The notes under the pieces are model-generated. The model did no database searches. It was not told where the DNA came from and saw only the letters and a program-made list of their open reading frames with translations. A DNA stretch of 64,000 bases, taken from the NCBI GenBank assembly GCA_947449035.1, contig CANFQC010000001.1, positions 1-64,000 of the forward strand, read 5' to 3'. The position numbers and the translations under genes were made by a program. Shown piece by piece: positions 1 to 9,176 of this stretch. The stretch is from Actinomycetota bacterium. Its GTDB lineage: Bacteria > Actinomycetota > Actinomycetes > S36-B12. Positions within the stretch are counted from its first letter, which is position 1; each line of letters opens with the position of its first letter.

Positions 1-2
1 GG

Positions 3-485
3 CATCAGTATCTGATCGAGGATCTCATCGATGCCGCGAGTAATCCCAGCGCACTGCCGCAGGCATATGCCGACTACTCCGACAGCATGCCGAAACTCGC
101 CGCCGCAGCTTGGCATGAGTTCAGAAACTCGGTCCGAGCGCTGGAGATCAACTCCCCTTCAGCGCAATGGCATCACGCTCGCATTCTGGCCAAGCGGGCT
201 CGCTACTCCATGGATGCCCTGGCCCCGCTCGAAGGCAAGGCGGTCAAGCGCCTGGCCCACGCACTCTCCATCGCGACCGAACTGCTGGGAATCCATCAAG
301 ATGCGCACGTAGCGCAGCAGACTCTGAACTCCCTTGCCACCGCACCGAGCACGTCAGGCGGAATGGGCCTGCTCCTCGGTCGACTCTTCGAATACGAAAG
401 CGACGAGGAGATTCTTGATCGCTACCGATTCATGGATGCCTGGCCTGACATCAAGAAAGCCGCGAAGAAGGTCGAGTGGCTGTGA
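3..485 (+). CDS. CHAD-domain protein, 5'-truncated
   Basis: The reading frame is open from the first bases of the window to a TGA at 483-485, so only the C-terminal ~160 residues are present. The segment with ARILAKRARYSMDAL followed by LLGIHQDAHVAQ matches the helical, Arg/Lys-rich CHAD domain (conserved K-R-x-R-Y and a later G-x-x-x-D). CHAD domains bind inorganic polyphosphate and often occur beside polyphosphate kinase. The stop overlaps the GTG start of the Nudix/phosphatase gene by 4 bases, so the two are probably co-transcribed. In mycobacteria mutT1 sits beside ppk1, which suggests that a ppk gene lies just outside the window; this is inference. Confidence 0.8.
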   Translation, partial: HQYLIEDLIDAASNPSALPQAYADYSDSMPKLAAAAWHEFRNSVRALEINSPSAQWHHARILAKRARYSMDALAPLEGKAVKRLAHALSIATELLGIHQDAHVAQQTLNSLATAPSTSGGMGLLLGRLFEYESDEEILDRYRFMDAWPDIKKAAKKVEWL

Positions 486-1432
486 GCGAAAACTCGATCG
501 ACGATGTGGTACGCGCTGCCGGTGTGGTGGTTCTGCGTGATCAGGAGTCCTTCCCTGAAGTACTCATCGTGCATCGCCCGCATCGCAGTGACTGGTCACT
601 TCCCAAGGGGAAGGTCGACCCAGGCGAGCATCTTCTCGAAACCGCGGTTCGCGAGTGCGCGGAGGAGACCGGCCTGAGCGTTGCCCTCCGTTCGCCTCTG
701 CCGCGGCAGTCGTACGTCGCACTTGGCCGCCCGAAGACCGTCGATTACTGGGTCGGCGTCATTCGTGAGGATGAAGGCTTCGCCCCCGATGAGGAGATCG
801 ATGAGATTCGCTGGGTATCCGTCGACCGCGCCGCCGGCATCTTGACCTACGCCCACGACCGTGACCTGATCACCGAGGCGATCGCAATTCCCGAGACGAC
901 GCCACTCGTGATCCTTCGGCACGCCAAGGCGATGAAGCGCTCGGATTTCACCGGAACGATCGATGCGGAACGTCCCCTCTCGGGAAAGGGACGCAGCCAG
1001 GCGAAGGCACTCGTGCCGCTACTCGACGCCTACGGCATCACTTCCGTGCACACGTCGGATTCCACTCGATGCACCGAGACAGTGAAGCGCTTTGCGAAGA
1101 CCCTTGAGGGCAGGGTGGAACTTGAGTCTTCACTTAGCGAGGAAGCTCATCACGAGAATCCCAAGCGTGCAGCGAAAACAATCCGCCGCATTGCCGATCT
1201 AGAAGAGCCTGCGGTGATCTGCTCACATCGTCCGGTGATGCCCACGATCATGGCGACCCTCGCCGAGTCCTTGGGACTGCCCGTCGATGATCCTCGGCTC
1301 GATCCGAAGATGTCACCAGGCGAATTCTTGGTTATCCACCGTGCATTCGAGGACGGCGGGATCCGAGCCGTCGCCATTGAGCGACACGATGCTCCATTAG
1401 GTGACGGCGAGAATCACGACTCTCTTGCGTGA
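482..1432 (+). CDS. mutT1: MutT1-like Nudix hydrolase fused to histidine phosphatase
   Basis: Two domains are visible. The N-terminal Nudix domain carries the full box G-x5-E-x7-REC-x-EETGL at about residues 43-65. From about residue 140 a SixA/phosphoglycerate-mutase-type domain begins with the LRHAKA motif (catalytic His). This fusion is the architecture of mycobacterial MutT1, which hydrolyses 8-oxo-(d)GTP and diadenosine polyphosphates and then dephosphorylates products. I chose the GTG at 482, which overlaps the upstream CHAD stop (GTGA); an in-frame GTG at 476 is the alternative. The 3' end overlaps the convergent protease gene by 36 bases. Confidence 0.85.
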   Translation: MSENSIDDVVRAAGVVVLRDQESFPEVLIVHRPHRSDWSLPKGKVDPGEHLLETAVRECAEETGLSVALRSPLPRQSYVALGRPKTVDYWVGVIREDEGFAPDEEIDEIRWVSVDRAAGILTYAHDRDLITEAIAIPETTPLVILRHAKAMKRSDFTGTIDAERPLSGKGRSQAKALVPLLDAYGITSVHTSDSTRCTETVKRFAKTLEGRVELESSLSEEAHHENPKRAAKTIRRIADLEEPAVICSHRPVMPTIMATLAESLGLPVDDPRLDPKMSPGEFLVIHRAFEDGGIRAVAIERHDAPLGDGENHDSLA

Positions 1433-2689
1433 CCCGGTCACCTTGACCGAACAGGTTCCAGCGCGAGTGAGTTGAACTCCTCGGCTCGTTGCCACGCACT
1501 GTGATTTCGTGACGGCGACGATCGAACCGGTTGTGCGAGCGGCCCAGCGCAGCACAGTCGACTTTCGTACCGTCGTTCCGACCTTGCCAGTGCCGCTAAC
1601 CGCCATCACTTCAGTGCTTGGAGCGGAGGGCACACTGACTCCGATGGAGTTGCCCGCTGTGACCGTCACCGTGTACGAGCTGCCGACGGTAAGTCCGCTG
1701 ATCACGCACGAGGTGACATCAGCAGTACAGGTGCGCCCATCTGTCGACGACGACGCAACGTAGGAGACCTCGGCTCCCCCGTCATTGATCGGCGGAACCC
1801 AGGTCACGAACACTCGGCCGCCTTGCAGCGCCTTTGCCTGCACGCCCGTCGGAGCGCCAGGAGGTGACTGCGGGAGCGCGACGTACTGGCGCAGCCATGG
1901 CAGGAAAGAGGTCAGGCGCGTGTACAGGCCTGGGTACTTCGGGTCTGCGCAGCCGCTGCCACTGCTGACGGTGCCGGCTAGTACTGCGGCGCCGTTGTAG
2001 ATGACGGTGAGTGGACCACCGCTGTCACCCTGGCACGCGTCAACTCCGCCTTGAGGCATCCCTGCGCATAGGTGATTCGCGGGAACGAAATTCGTGCCGT
2101 ACTCACCGCACTTTGGATCAGTCGGTGACGTCAGGATCTGCACGGTTGCGGAGCGAAGTAACGCGGAAGACGAGCCACTGATTGTGGTGGTGCCCCAACC
2201 AGTGATCGTCGCTTGCTCGCCGAAGGCCGGCCATGTATTCGCGTCCTGAATAAGCGGCAGGGAGATCGGCTGTACTGACGCACTCCTCGTGATCGGAGCA
2301 GAGAGACCAATGAGTGCGAGATCGCTGGAGTACGTCGTGGCACTAAAGCCTGGATTCACGATGACCTGGGATACCGGCACGAGATGGTCGCGTGTCAGGT
2401 GATTCTGGTCGGTGACCCCCACATAAGCCTCGACCTGGGACGGGCTGACGCCGACCATGCAGTGAGCGGCAGTGAGGATCCAGGTATCGGCGATGATCGA
2501 TCCGCCGCACTGAGTGGCGTTGTTGATGCGCAGCAGCACCTGCCAGGGGGCAGCGGTGATGTCGATTGGGTTACCGCCCACGATTCGCGGGGCTACCGCC
2601 TGGGCCTCAGACACACCGAAAACTAGAAAAGCCAGGGCGGCCATTGTCGCGGACAGGATCCGCAGGGCACGCCTGGTCATGGTGGTCAC
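1397..2689 (-). CDS. Secreted trypsin-like serine protease with FnIII domain
   Basis: This is an S1A family endopeptidase. A signal peptide (hydrophobic stretch ending SEAQA-VAP) is followed by the activation sequence RIVGG. The catalytic triad is visible as TAAHC (His), SSDLALI (Asp) and GDSGGP (Ser). A fibronectin type III domain follows (roughly residues 275-360, starting PPGAPTGVQAK), then a short Cys-containing tail. The start is GTG at 2689; a CATACT sequence lies 6 bases upstream, possibly a leaderless promoter. It is exported and probably degrades extracellular protein. The neighbours do not indicate a pathway link. Confidence 0.88.
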   Translation of the reverse strand: MTTMTRRALRILSATMAALAFLVFGVSEAQAVAPRIVGGNPIDITAAPWQVLLRINNATQCGGSIIADTWILTAAHCMVGVSPSQVEAYVGVTDQNHLTRDHLVPVSQVIVNPGFSATTYSSDLALIGLSAPITRSASVQPISLPLIQDANTWPAFGEQATITGWGTTTISGSSSALLRSATVQILTSPTDPKCGEYGTNFVPANHLCAGMPQGGVDACQGDSGGPLTVIYNGAAVLAGTVSSGSGCADPKYPGLYTRLTSFLPWLRQYVALPQSPPGAPTGVQAKALQGGRVFVTWVPPINDGGAEVSYVASSSTDGRTCTADVTSCVISGLTVGSSYTVTVTAGNSIGVSVPSAPSTEVMAVSGTGKVGTTVRKSTVLRWAARTTGSIVAVTKSQCVATSRGVQLTRAGTCSVKVTGSRKRVVILAVT

Positions 2690-2709
2690 TCGTCAAGTAT
2701 GCGCGTGGC

Positions 2710-3933
2710 TCACAGAGCCGCGGTCACGCCCTTGCCGAGGACCACGATGCCGCCCTCGCTGACGGTGTAGAGGTCGCGGTCTCGCTCGAGATCGACGCCG
2801 ATCTGAGCGCCATCAGGGATAACGACGTTCTTGTCGAGGATGGCGTGCCGCACCACGGCATTACGGCCGATACGCACACCAGGCATGACCACACTGCCCT
2901 CGACATAGGCACCCGAGTCGACGTACACACTCGAAGCAAGAACCGAGGTGCGCACATGCGCCCCGGAGACGATTGTGCCCGAGCCGACCATCGACTCATG
3001 TGCGTTGCCACCTTCGACAAACTTGGCCGGCGGAAGCGACGGCAAGTTCGACAGGATCGGCCACCGGCGGTTGTACAGGTTGAAGATCGGGTGCACCGAC
3101 ACGAGATCCATATGCGCATCGTGATAACTATCGAGTGTGCCTACGTCACGCCAATAAGCGGTATCGCGCTCAGTTGCGCCGGGCACGATGTTCTGGTCGA
3201 AGTCGTACACAAAGGCCTGACCGGCAGCAGTGAGCATCGGAATGATGTTGGTGCCCATGTCATGGATTGACGTCTCATCGGCAGCGTCAGTTCGCAGGGC
3301 CTCGAGAAGTACCTCAGTGGTGAACACGTAATTGCCCATCGAGGCGAAGCAGTGCTCGTCATCGCCCGGGATGGTCGGCGGATTCGCGGGCTTCTCCAGG
3401 AATTGCACAATCTTGCGGCCATCGGGTGAGGCCTCGATGATGCCGAAGTCGCGCGCTTCAGCTTTGGGCACTCGAATGCCGGCCACGGTGACTCCGGCTC
3501 CCGAGTCGATGTGCGCCTCGATCATCTGCATGGGATCCATGCGGTAGACGTGATCGGCACCGAAGACCACGACGTACTCGGGGCTCTCGTCGTAGACCAG
3601 GTTCAGACTCTGGAAGATCGCATCGGCCGAGCCGGTGTACCAGCGGGGCCCGAGCCGCTGCTGCGCCGGCACCGGGGTGACGTAATCGCCGAGGAGGGTG
3701 GGCATGCGCCAGGTGGTGGTGACGTGCCGGTCGAGGGAGTGCGACTTGTACTGGGTGAGTACGCACACGCGTCGCAGGCCGGCGTTGATGAGGTTCGACA
3801 GCACGAAATCGACGAGGCGGTACGAACCACCGAAAGGTACGGCGGGCTTGGCTCGGTCCGCGGTTAGCGGCATGAGGCGCTTGCCCTCACCGCCCGCAAG
3901 GACGATACAGAGCACATGCGGGGACCTCGTCAC
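2710..3933 (-). CDS. glgC: Glucose-1-phosphate adenylyltransferase (ADP-glucose pyrophosphorylase)
   Basis: It makes ADP-glucose from ATP and glucose-1-phosphate, the first committed step of glycogen synthesis. The N-terminal nucleotidyltransferase signature [21 protein letters not shown] is complete, [10 protein letters not shown] follows near residue 140, and a C-terminal left-handed beta-helix region occupies the last ~100 residues. At 407 residues it is of normal length. It is divergent from glgA across a 105-base gap, the same arrangement as in mycobacteria. The start is GTG at 3933, with a TACTGT -10 box ending 7 bases before it, so the mRNA is probably leaderless. Confidence 0.95.
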   Translation of the reverse strand: MTRSPHVLCIVLAGGEGKRLMPLTADRAKPAVPFGGSYRLVDFVLSNLINAGLRRVCVLTQYKSHSLDRHVTTTWRMPTLLGDYVTPVPAQQRLGPRWYTGSADAIFQSLNLVYDESPEYVVVFGADHVYRMDPMQMIEAHIDSGAGVTVAGIRVPKAEARDFGIIEASPDGRKIVQFLEKPANPPTIPGDDEHCFASMGNYVFTTEVLLEALRTDAADETSIHDMGTNIIPMLTAAGQAFVYDFDQNIVPGATERDTAYWRDVGTLDSYHDAHMDLVSVHPIFNLYNRRWPILSNLPSLPPAKFVEGGNAHESMVGSGTIVSGAHVRTSVLASSVYVDSGAYVEGSVVMPGVRIGRNAVVRHAILDKNVVIPDGAQIGVDLERDRDLYTVSEGGIVVLGKGVTAAL

Positions 3934-3940
3934 ATCCGAA

Positions 3941-3946
3941 ACAGTA
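3941..3946 (-). promoter_or_regulatory. Probable -10 box of glgC, leaderless
   Basis: Read on the minus strand, TACTGT lies 7 bases upstream of the GTG start of glgC with no Shine-Dalgarno sequence in between. This spacing places the transcription start at or next to the start codon. No clear -35 was assigned. Confidence 0.5.
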
Positions 3947-4026
3947 GTGACTCGAGGAGACCAAGGGGAGAACTCGACGAGAACTTTCAGGACATTGGGG
4001 GTTCCAAAGGGGGCTGGTCACGGCGT

Positions 4027-4032
4027 TAGGCT
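4027..4032 (+). promoter_or_regulatory. Probable -10 box of glgA, leaderless
   Basis: TAGGCT (TANNNT pattern) lies 6 bases before the ATG of glgA. There is no ribosome-binding site between them, so transcription probably starts at the ATG. Confidence 0.45.
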
Positions 4033-4038
4033 CACCGC

Positions 4039-5199
4039 ATGCGCATCGGAATGCTCACTCGCGAATGGCCGCCGGAGATCTATGGCGGCGCCGGGGTCCA
4101 CGTGGATCAACTCGTGGCACAGCTCCGAAAGCTCGCCGAGGTCGATGTGCACTGCTTCGGCGCCCCTCGCCCCGACGCCATGGCTCATCCGGTTCCCGGC
4201 TTCCTCGAGGGCGCCAACCCGGCTCTCCAGGTGCTGGGCGTCGATCTCGACATGGTGCAGTCCACCGCAGGGGTCGACATCCTGCACTCACATACCTGGT
4301 ACGCGAACTTCGCCGGTCAGGTCGGTGGCTTGATGCACGGCGTACCGCATGTCATCACTGCTCATTCCCTCGAACCCATGCGTCCGTGGAAGGAAGAGCA
4401 GCTAGGCGGCGGCTACCGAGTGTCATCGTGGGTCGAGCGCACCGCGTACAACGATGCCCAGGCGATCATCGCGGTAAGTAATGGCATGCGCACTGACGTT
4501 CTGACGTCGTACCCAAATGTCGATCCCTCGAAGGTGCACGTGGTGCACAACGGAGTACCCACCGACATTTATCACCACGATTCCGACACTGCCGCCCTCG
4601 AGCAATACGGCATTGATCAGTCTCGCCCTTACGTGCTTTTCGTCGGCCGCATCACCCGACAAAAGGGCATCATGCATCTGCTCAACGCAGCTCGACGTTT
4701 CGATGACGATGTCGTACTGGTGCTCTGCGCTTCCTCCCCCGATACCCCTGAGATAGGAGTCGAGGTCGCGAATGCGGTTGCATCACTGCGCGAGCTGCGC
4801 GGGGAAGACTCGGTGATCTGGATTCAGGAGCAGGCGGCACGCCCGCAGTTGATCCAACTGTTCTCACATGCGCTTGCATTTGTTTGCCCGTCGGTCTACG
4901 AGCCGCTGGGCATCGTGAACCTTGAGGCCATGGCCTGCGAGACCGCCGTCGTCGCCAGCGCCGTCGGCGGCATTCCCGAGGTTGTCGTCGATGGTGTCAC
5001 CGGCACTCTCGTGCCCTTCGCTCCTGATTCGCTCACCGGCTTCGAACACGCATTTGCTGACGCCGTCAATGCCATGGCAACTGACCCCTCGCGCGCGAAG
5101 GAAATGGGCAAGGCTGGCCGCGCGCGTGCCGTAGCTGACTTCGGCTGGGCGGCGATCGCCGAGCAGACCATGGAGGTCTACCGGGCCGCCGGCGCGTGA
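4039..5199 (+). CDS. glgA: GT4-family glycogen synthase / maltose-1-phosphate synthase
   Basis: This is an actinobacterial GT4 glucosyltransferase using ADP-glucose (386 residues). It begins RIGMLTREWPPEIYGGAGVHV, the glycine-rich acceptor/ADP loop. It has GRITRQKG near residue 205 and the retaining GT-B signature E-x7-E in YEPLGIVNLEAMAC near residue 300. In mycobacteria the orthologue (GlgM, Rv1212c) forms maltose-1-phosphate for the GlgE pathway, while in corynebacteria it is called glycogen synthase; sequence alone does not decide between these. It is divergent from glgC and overlaps the next gene by 4 bases. Confidence 0.9.
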   Translation: MRIGMLTREWPPEIYGGAGVHVDQLVAQLRKLAEVDVHCFGAPRPDAMAHPVPGFLEGANPALQVLGVDLDMVQSTAGVDILHSHTWYANFAGQVGGLMHGVPHVITAHSLEPMRPWKEEQLGGGYRVSSWVERTAYNDAQAIIAVSNGMRTDVLTSYPNVDPSKVHVVHNGVPTDIYHHDSDTAALEQYGIDQSRPYVLFVGRITRQKGIMHLLNAARRFDDDVVLVLCASSPDTPEIGVEVANAVASLRELRGEDSVIWIQEQAARPQLIQLFSHALAFVCPSVYEPLGIVNLEAMACETAVVASAVGGIPEVVVDGVTGTLVPFAPDSLTGFEHAFADAVNAMATDPSRAKEMGKAGRARAVADFGWAAIAEQTMEVYRAAGA

Positions 5200-6155
5200 G
5201 CGATCTCGCCGAGGTCCTCCCCGGAGGGCCACTCGCCCACCGACCCAACGCTCGGCTCGGTTATGCCCTCGTCATCATCGCCGCCATCTGCTTCGCGACG
5301 AACGCAACAGTTTCCAAGTCACTGCTGCTCAGCGGATTCGAAGCCACCAGGCTCGCACAGCTGCGCGTGACGGCTGCTTTTGTCATCATCGGCGTCGTTC
5401 TTGCACTCACCCGCCCCTCGGCCTTCAAGGTTCGGCGCGCGGAATGGCCTGGTCTGATTGCGTTTGGCCTCATTGGCGTGACCTTCACTCAACTTCTCTA
5501 CTTCATGGGAATCTCGCGCCTGCCGATCAGCATTGCGCTCTTGCTTGAGTTCACCGCGCCGATCATGGTGGCGATGTACTGGAAATTCGGCATGCACAAG
5601 CATGTGGGAAAGGGAGTCTGGCTCGGTCTCGTGCTAGCTCTCGGTGGCCTTGCTCTCGTCGCTGAGGTCTGGAGCGGATTCAGTCTCAATCCCATCGGTG
5701 TTGCGTGCGGTTTCGGCGCCGCAGCGGCGTTAGCTGTCTATTACATCTCCGGAGATAAAGCAGTGAGCCCGCCCTTTAACCGCGACTCGGTATCGGTGAC
5801 GATGTGGGGCTTCGCGATTGCCGCGGCATTTTGGGCGATCGTGCAACCGTGGTGGAGCTTCCCGTGGGCTGAGCTCTTGCATCCGGCGAAGCAGGCAGGC
5901 ATGGCCGAGAATGGCTGGCCGCTATGGTCGCTCGCGATCTGGATGATCGTCATCGGCACAGCGGTGCCGTTCTGGCTCGAAGTTTCGGCTCTGCGCAACA
6001 TCAATGCCTCGCAGGTATCGGCCGTCGGAATGACAGAACCGATCCTCGCCGCCATCATCGCGTGGATCATTCTCGGTGAAGTTCTCACACCCATCCAGAT
6101 TGCGGGCGGTGCACTCGTGCTGGGTGGCGTGTATCTGGCCGAACGCTCTCGCTAA
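5196..6155 (+). CDS. EamA/DMT-family transporter
   Basis: A 319-residue integral membrane protein with about ten hydrophobic segments arranged as two EamA repeats (first starts LGYALVIIAAICFATN, second around LNPIGVACGFGAAAAL). It belongs to the drug/metabolite transporter superfamily, which exports amino acids or other metabolites from the cytoplasm; the substrate cannot be read from the sequence. The GTG start overlaps the glgA stop (GTGA), so it is translationally coupled to glgA. That coupling gives no obvious functional link to glycogen. Confidence 0.85.
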   Translation: MSDLAEVLPGGPLAHRPNARLGYALVIIAAICFATNATVSKSLLLSGFEATRLAQLRVTAAFVIIGVVLALTRPSAFKVRRAEWPGLIAFGLIGVTFTQLLYFMGISRLPISIALLLEFTAPIMVAMYWKFGMHKHVGKGVWLGLVLALGGLALVAEVWSGFSLNPIGVACGFGAAAALAVYYISGDKAVSPPFNRDSVSVTMWGFAIAAAFWAIVQPWWSFPWAELLHPAKQAGMAENGWPLWSLAIWMIVIGTAVPFWLEVSALRNINASQVSAVGMTEPILAAIIAWIILGEVLTPIQIAGGALVLGGVYLAERSR

Positions 6156-6842
6156 TTAGTCGTCAGCGTCGACGGGCTCGAAGAAGCCCATGGCGGTGAG
6201 CACGTCAATCGCATGTCGACCACTCGAGCTGATGTGATTTTGCATCGCACGCTGCGCTGCCGCGGAGTCGCGCTTAGTGAACGCTGCCATAATTTCGTCG
6301 TGCTGCTCACTCGCGTCGTGCAGCCATTCGTCAGGGAAGTCGACGTAAGGCATGGGAAGCGACTTCGAGAGCAAACGCAGCATTGAGTTGATGCGCTTGC
6401 TGCCCGCGGCCGTGTTGATGGTGCGATGGAACTCGAAGTTGAGGCGTTGACGCTCGGCCTTGTCGGGGGTCGCTTCCATCTGCGCATGAAGTTCCGCGAG
6501 CCGCGCTATACCGACATCGTCGATACGAGTTACCGCCCGTGCCGTGGCGAGACCGGCGACCTGGCCGAAGAGCTCGTAGTGATCGATGATGTCGTCGGGA
6601 GAGAGTTGCTGAACCCTCGATCCACGTCGCGGGATGGTGGCAATCAGGCCCTCTTGATCGAGGGCGATCAGTGCTTCACGCACCGGGAGTCGGGAGACGC
6701 CAAGTTCCTCAGCGATGGCGTCCTGATCGACTCGAGTGCCAGGGCGCATTTTTCCGGTCAGAATCGCCTCACGAATATGGTCGGCGACGTCGTCGGCAAG
6801 ATTGCGCCGACGGGGCACGCGCTCCACCGCATCCTTTGCCAC
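6156..6842 (-). CDS. GntR-family (FCD) transcriptional regulator
   Basis: The N-terminal winged helix (RRRNLADDVADHIREAILTG..RLPVREALIALDQEGLI) is followed by an all-helical FCD ligand domain that binds small carboxylates or acyl-CoA-like effectors in this family. I chose the GTG at 6842 because an AGGAGG Shine-Dalgarno lies 4 bases upstream; the longer TTG-initiated frame (to 6878) lacks one. It is divergent from an acyl-CoA dehydrogenase gene 43 bases away, so it probably controls that gene and itself. The short gap contains TGATAAATGATACAAAT, a candidate binding site. Confidence 0.88.
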   Translation of the reverse strand: MAKDAVERVPRRRNLADDVADHIREAILTGKMRPGTRVDQDAIAEELGVSRLPVREALIALDQEGLIATIPRRGSRVQQLSPDDIIDHYELFGQVAGLATARAVTRIDDVGIARLAELHAQMEATPDKAERQRLNFEFHRTINTAAGSKRINSMLRLLSKSLPMPYVDFPDEWLHDASEQHDEIMAAFTKRDSAAAQRAMQNHISSSGRHAIDVLTAMGFFEPVDADD

Positions 6843-6885
6843 GATTCCTCCTGCCCCGATTTCTGATAAATGATACAAATAGCCT

Positions 6886-8040
6886 GTGAAGCTGACCGAT
6901 ATCCCCGAGTATGACGACCTTCGCGCTGGCGTGCGTGAGATCTGCGAGGCCTTCCCCGGTGAGTACTGGCGAGGTCTCGAGCCTGAAACCTACCCGCAGG
7001 AGTTCGTCGACGCCCTTACCCAGGCGGGATATCTGGCTGCCCTGATCCCCGAGGAGTACGGCGGTGGCGGCGCCACCCTCACCGAAGCCTCGATCATCAT
7101 GGAGGAGATCGCGGCCTCTGGTGGCAACCCGGCCGCCTGCCATGCACAGATGTACGTGATGGGCACGATCTTGCGCCACGGCAGCGCCGAGCAGAAGCAG
7201 TACTACCTGCCGCAGATCGCCAACGGCACCCTGCGCCTGCAGGCCTTTGGTGTCACCGAGCCCGGTGCCGGCTCCGAGACAACCCGTATTCGCACGAAGG
7301 CCGAGCGGGTGCCCGAGGGCTGGCGCATCAATGGCCAGAAGATCTGGACATCACGGGCGCTCTACTCCGACCTCATGCTGCTGCTCGCACGCACGACTCC
7401 CTATGACGAGTGCGAGAAGCCGACCGACGGTTTGTCGACCTTCCTCATCAACATGCGCGAGGTCGAGGGCATAACCATCAAGCCCATCAAGACGATGATG
7501 AACCACAACACCACCGAGGTCTTTCTCGACGACGTGATCATTCCTGCTGACGCACTCGTCGGCGAGGAGGGCAAGGGATTCCGGTACATCCTCGACGGCA
7601 TGAACGCGGAGCGAATCTTGATCGCCGCGGAGTGCATCGGTGACGGACGCTTCCTGCTCGAGAAGGCCGTGGCGTATGCAAACGAACGCGTAGTCTTCGA
7701 CAAGCCGATTGGCTCGAATCAGGGAGTGCAGTTTCCGCTGGCCAAGGCATACGCCCAGCTTCGCGCCGCCGACCTTTTGCGGTTTGATGCCGCAGCAAAA
7801 TACGACGCTCATGAGAAGTGCGCAGCAGAAGCGAATATGGCAAAGCTGCTGTGCTCGGAGGCATCGTGGGCCGCAGCCAATGCCGCACTCGACACGCATG
7901 GTGGGTTCGGATTCGCCGTCGAGTACGACATTGAGCGCAAGTTCCGCGAGACCCGGCTCTACCAGGTGGCGCCCATCAACAATAATCTCGTGCTCGCCTA
8001 CGTGGGCCAGCACGTATTGGGGCTCCCGAAGTCGTACTAG
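6886..8040 (+). CDS. Acyl-CoA dehydrogenase
   Basis: A 384-residue FAD-dependent acyl-CoA dehydrogenase that introduces an alpha,beta double bond into an acyl-CoA and passes electrons to ETF. The FAD/substrate signature FGVTEPGAGSE lies near residue 125 and the C-terminal signature THGGFGFAVEYDIERKFRE near 345. The position that holds the catalytic Glu in medium-chain enzymes (YEG-T) reads LYQVAP. A Glu in GMNAERI near residue 245 could instead serve as the base, as in isovaleryl-CoA dehydrogenases; this is inference. The start is GTG at 6886. It is divergent from the GntR regulator and convergent with the CoA-transferase (CTAG overlap). Confidence 0.9.
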   Translation: MKLTDIPEYDDLRAGVREICEAFPGEYWRGLEPETYPQEFVDALTQAGYLAALIPEEYGGGGATLTEASIIMEEIAASGGNPAACHAQMYVMGTILRHGSAEQKQYYLPQIANGTLRLQAFGVTEPGAGSETTRIRTKAERVPEGWRINGQKIWTSRALYSDLMLLLARTTPYDECEKPTDGLSTFLINMREVEGITIKPIKTMMNHNTTEVFLDDVIIPADALVGEEGKGFRYILDGMNAERILIAAECIGDGRFLLEKAVAYANERVVFDKPIGSNQGVQFPLAKAYAQLRAADLLRFDAAAKYDAHEKCAAEANMAKLLCSEASWAAANAALDTHGGFGFAVEYDIERKFRETRLYQVAPINNNLVLAYVGQHVLGLPKSY

Positions 8041-9176
8041 TTCGTCTCGGTGATGCGACGAACTGTCGCCGCATCATGCTCGCCAAGTGCAGGCACTGAC
8101 TGCTCGCCTGGAGTCCACTCACTGATATCGAAGGGTGACTTCAGCATCTCGATGCGACCATTCGGTAGATCTACATCGGCGAACCGATCACGCGCGCGCA
8201 GTTGCTCGTGCTGCCAGACCTGTGCAAGGTCATTGACGTTCGCTGTTGCGATTCCGGCAGCGGCGAGCCCTGCGCGAATCTCATCGGCTGGAGCACTAGC
8301 GAACCGCGCCGAAATCACCGCTTCGAGTTCGTCAACATTGGCGATACGTACGGCATTGGTGGCAAAGCGCGCATCAGTGACGAGTGCGGAATTCGCAAGC
8401 ACTTGCTTGGCGAAAGCCGCCCATTCGCGATCGTTCTGAATCGCGAGCAGCACGGTACGGCCATCGGCAAGGCCGAAGGTGCCATAGGGGGAGATTGCAT
8501 GGTGACGACGACCAGTGCGTGGAGCCTGACCGCCGCCATGCGCTGCCGCATACAACGGCGCCGACATCCATTCGGTGAGCGAATCGAGCATCGAGACGCC
8601 GATGGCAGCGCCTTCACCGGTGCGATCACGACGTACGAGTGCGGCGAGAACGCTTGAGAGTGCATACATTCCCGAGGCGATGTCAGCAACGGAGAATCCG
8701 ACCTTGCTCATCTCCGCATCACCGGTGACGCTGAACGCGCCTGCCTCTGCCTGAATCGCGAGGTCATAGGCCTTGTCATCGCTGCGCGGACCGCCGGGGC
8801 CATAGCCGGAGACCTCGCAGGCAATGAGCGACGGGTACTTCGCGTGCAGTGTCTGCGCATCGATACCGAGTCGAGCGGCCGAGGCTGGCGCGATGTTGTG
8901 CATGAAGACGTCAGCACCGGCGATCAGCGCCCAGAAGGTGGCGAGGTCATCGTCGTTCTTGATGTCGAGCACCACTGACTGCTTGCCGCGATTCGCCCAG
9001 ACGAAGAAGGCCGACTCGCCCTGCACGTTGCTGTCATAGGCGCGAGCGAAGTCGCCCTCAGGTCGCTCGATCTTGATGACGGTTGCCCCGAGGTCTGCGA
9101 GCTGACGAGTGGCAAAGGGTGCGGAGATCGCCTGCTCGAGTGAGACGACGATAACTCCGTCGAGGGGTGCGCTCAC
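8037..9176 (-). CDS. CaiB/BaiF class III CoA-transferase
   Basis: It transfers CoA between carboxylic acids. The N-terminus LDGVIVVSLEQAISAPFATRQLADLGATVIKIERPEGD is the typical CoA-binding Rossmann start of the family. The segment KAYDLAIQAEAG (about residues 130-141) carries the Asp expected to form the aspartyl-CoA thioester. I use the GTG at 9176, which overlaps the stop of the upstream amidotransferase as GTGA; the longer frame to 9227 would overlap that gene by over 50 bases. It is the last gene of the minus-strand operon GS-like/amidotransferase/CoA-transferase, so it may activate the acid left after deamination. Confidence 0.9.
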   Translation of the reverse strand: MSAPLDGVIVVSLEQAISAPFATRQLADLGATVIKIERPEGDFARAYDSNVQGESAFFVWANRGKQSVVLDIKNDDDLATFWALIAGADVFMHNIAPASAARLGIDAQTLHAKYPSLIACEVSGYGPGGPRSDDKAYDLAIQAEAGAFSVTGDAEMSKVGFSVADIASGMYALSSVLAALVRRDRTGEGAAIGVSMLDSLTEWMSAPLYAAAHGGGQAPRTGRRHHAISPYGTFGLADGRTVLLAIQNDREWAAFAKQVLANSALVTDARFATNAVRIANVDELEAVISARFASAPADEIRAGLAAAGIATANVNDLAQVWQHEQLRARDRFADVDLPNGRIEMLKSPFDISEWTPGEQSVPALGEHDAATVRRITETN

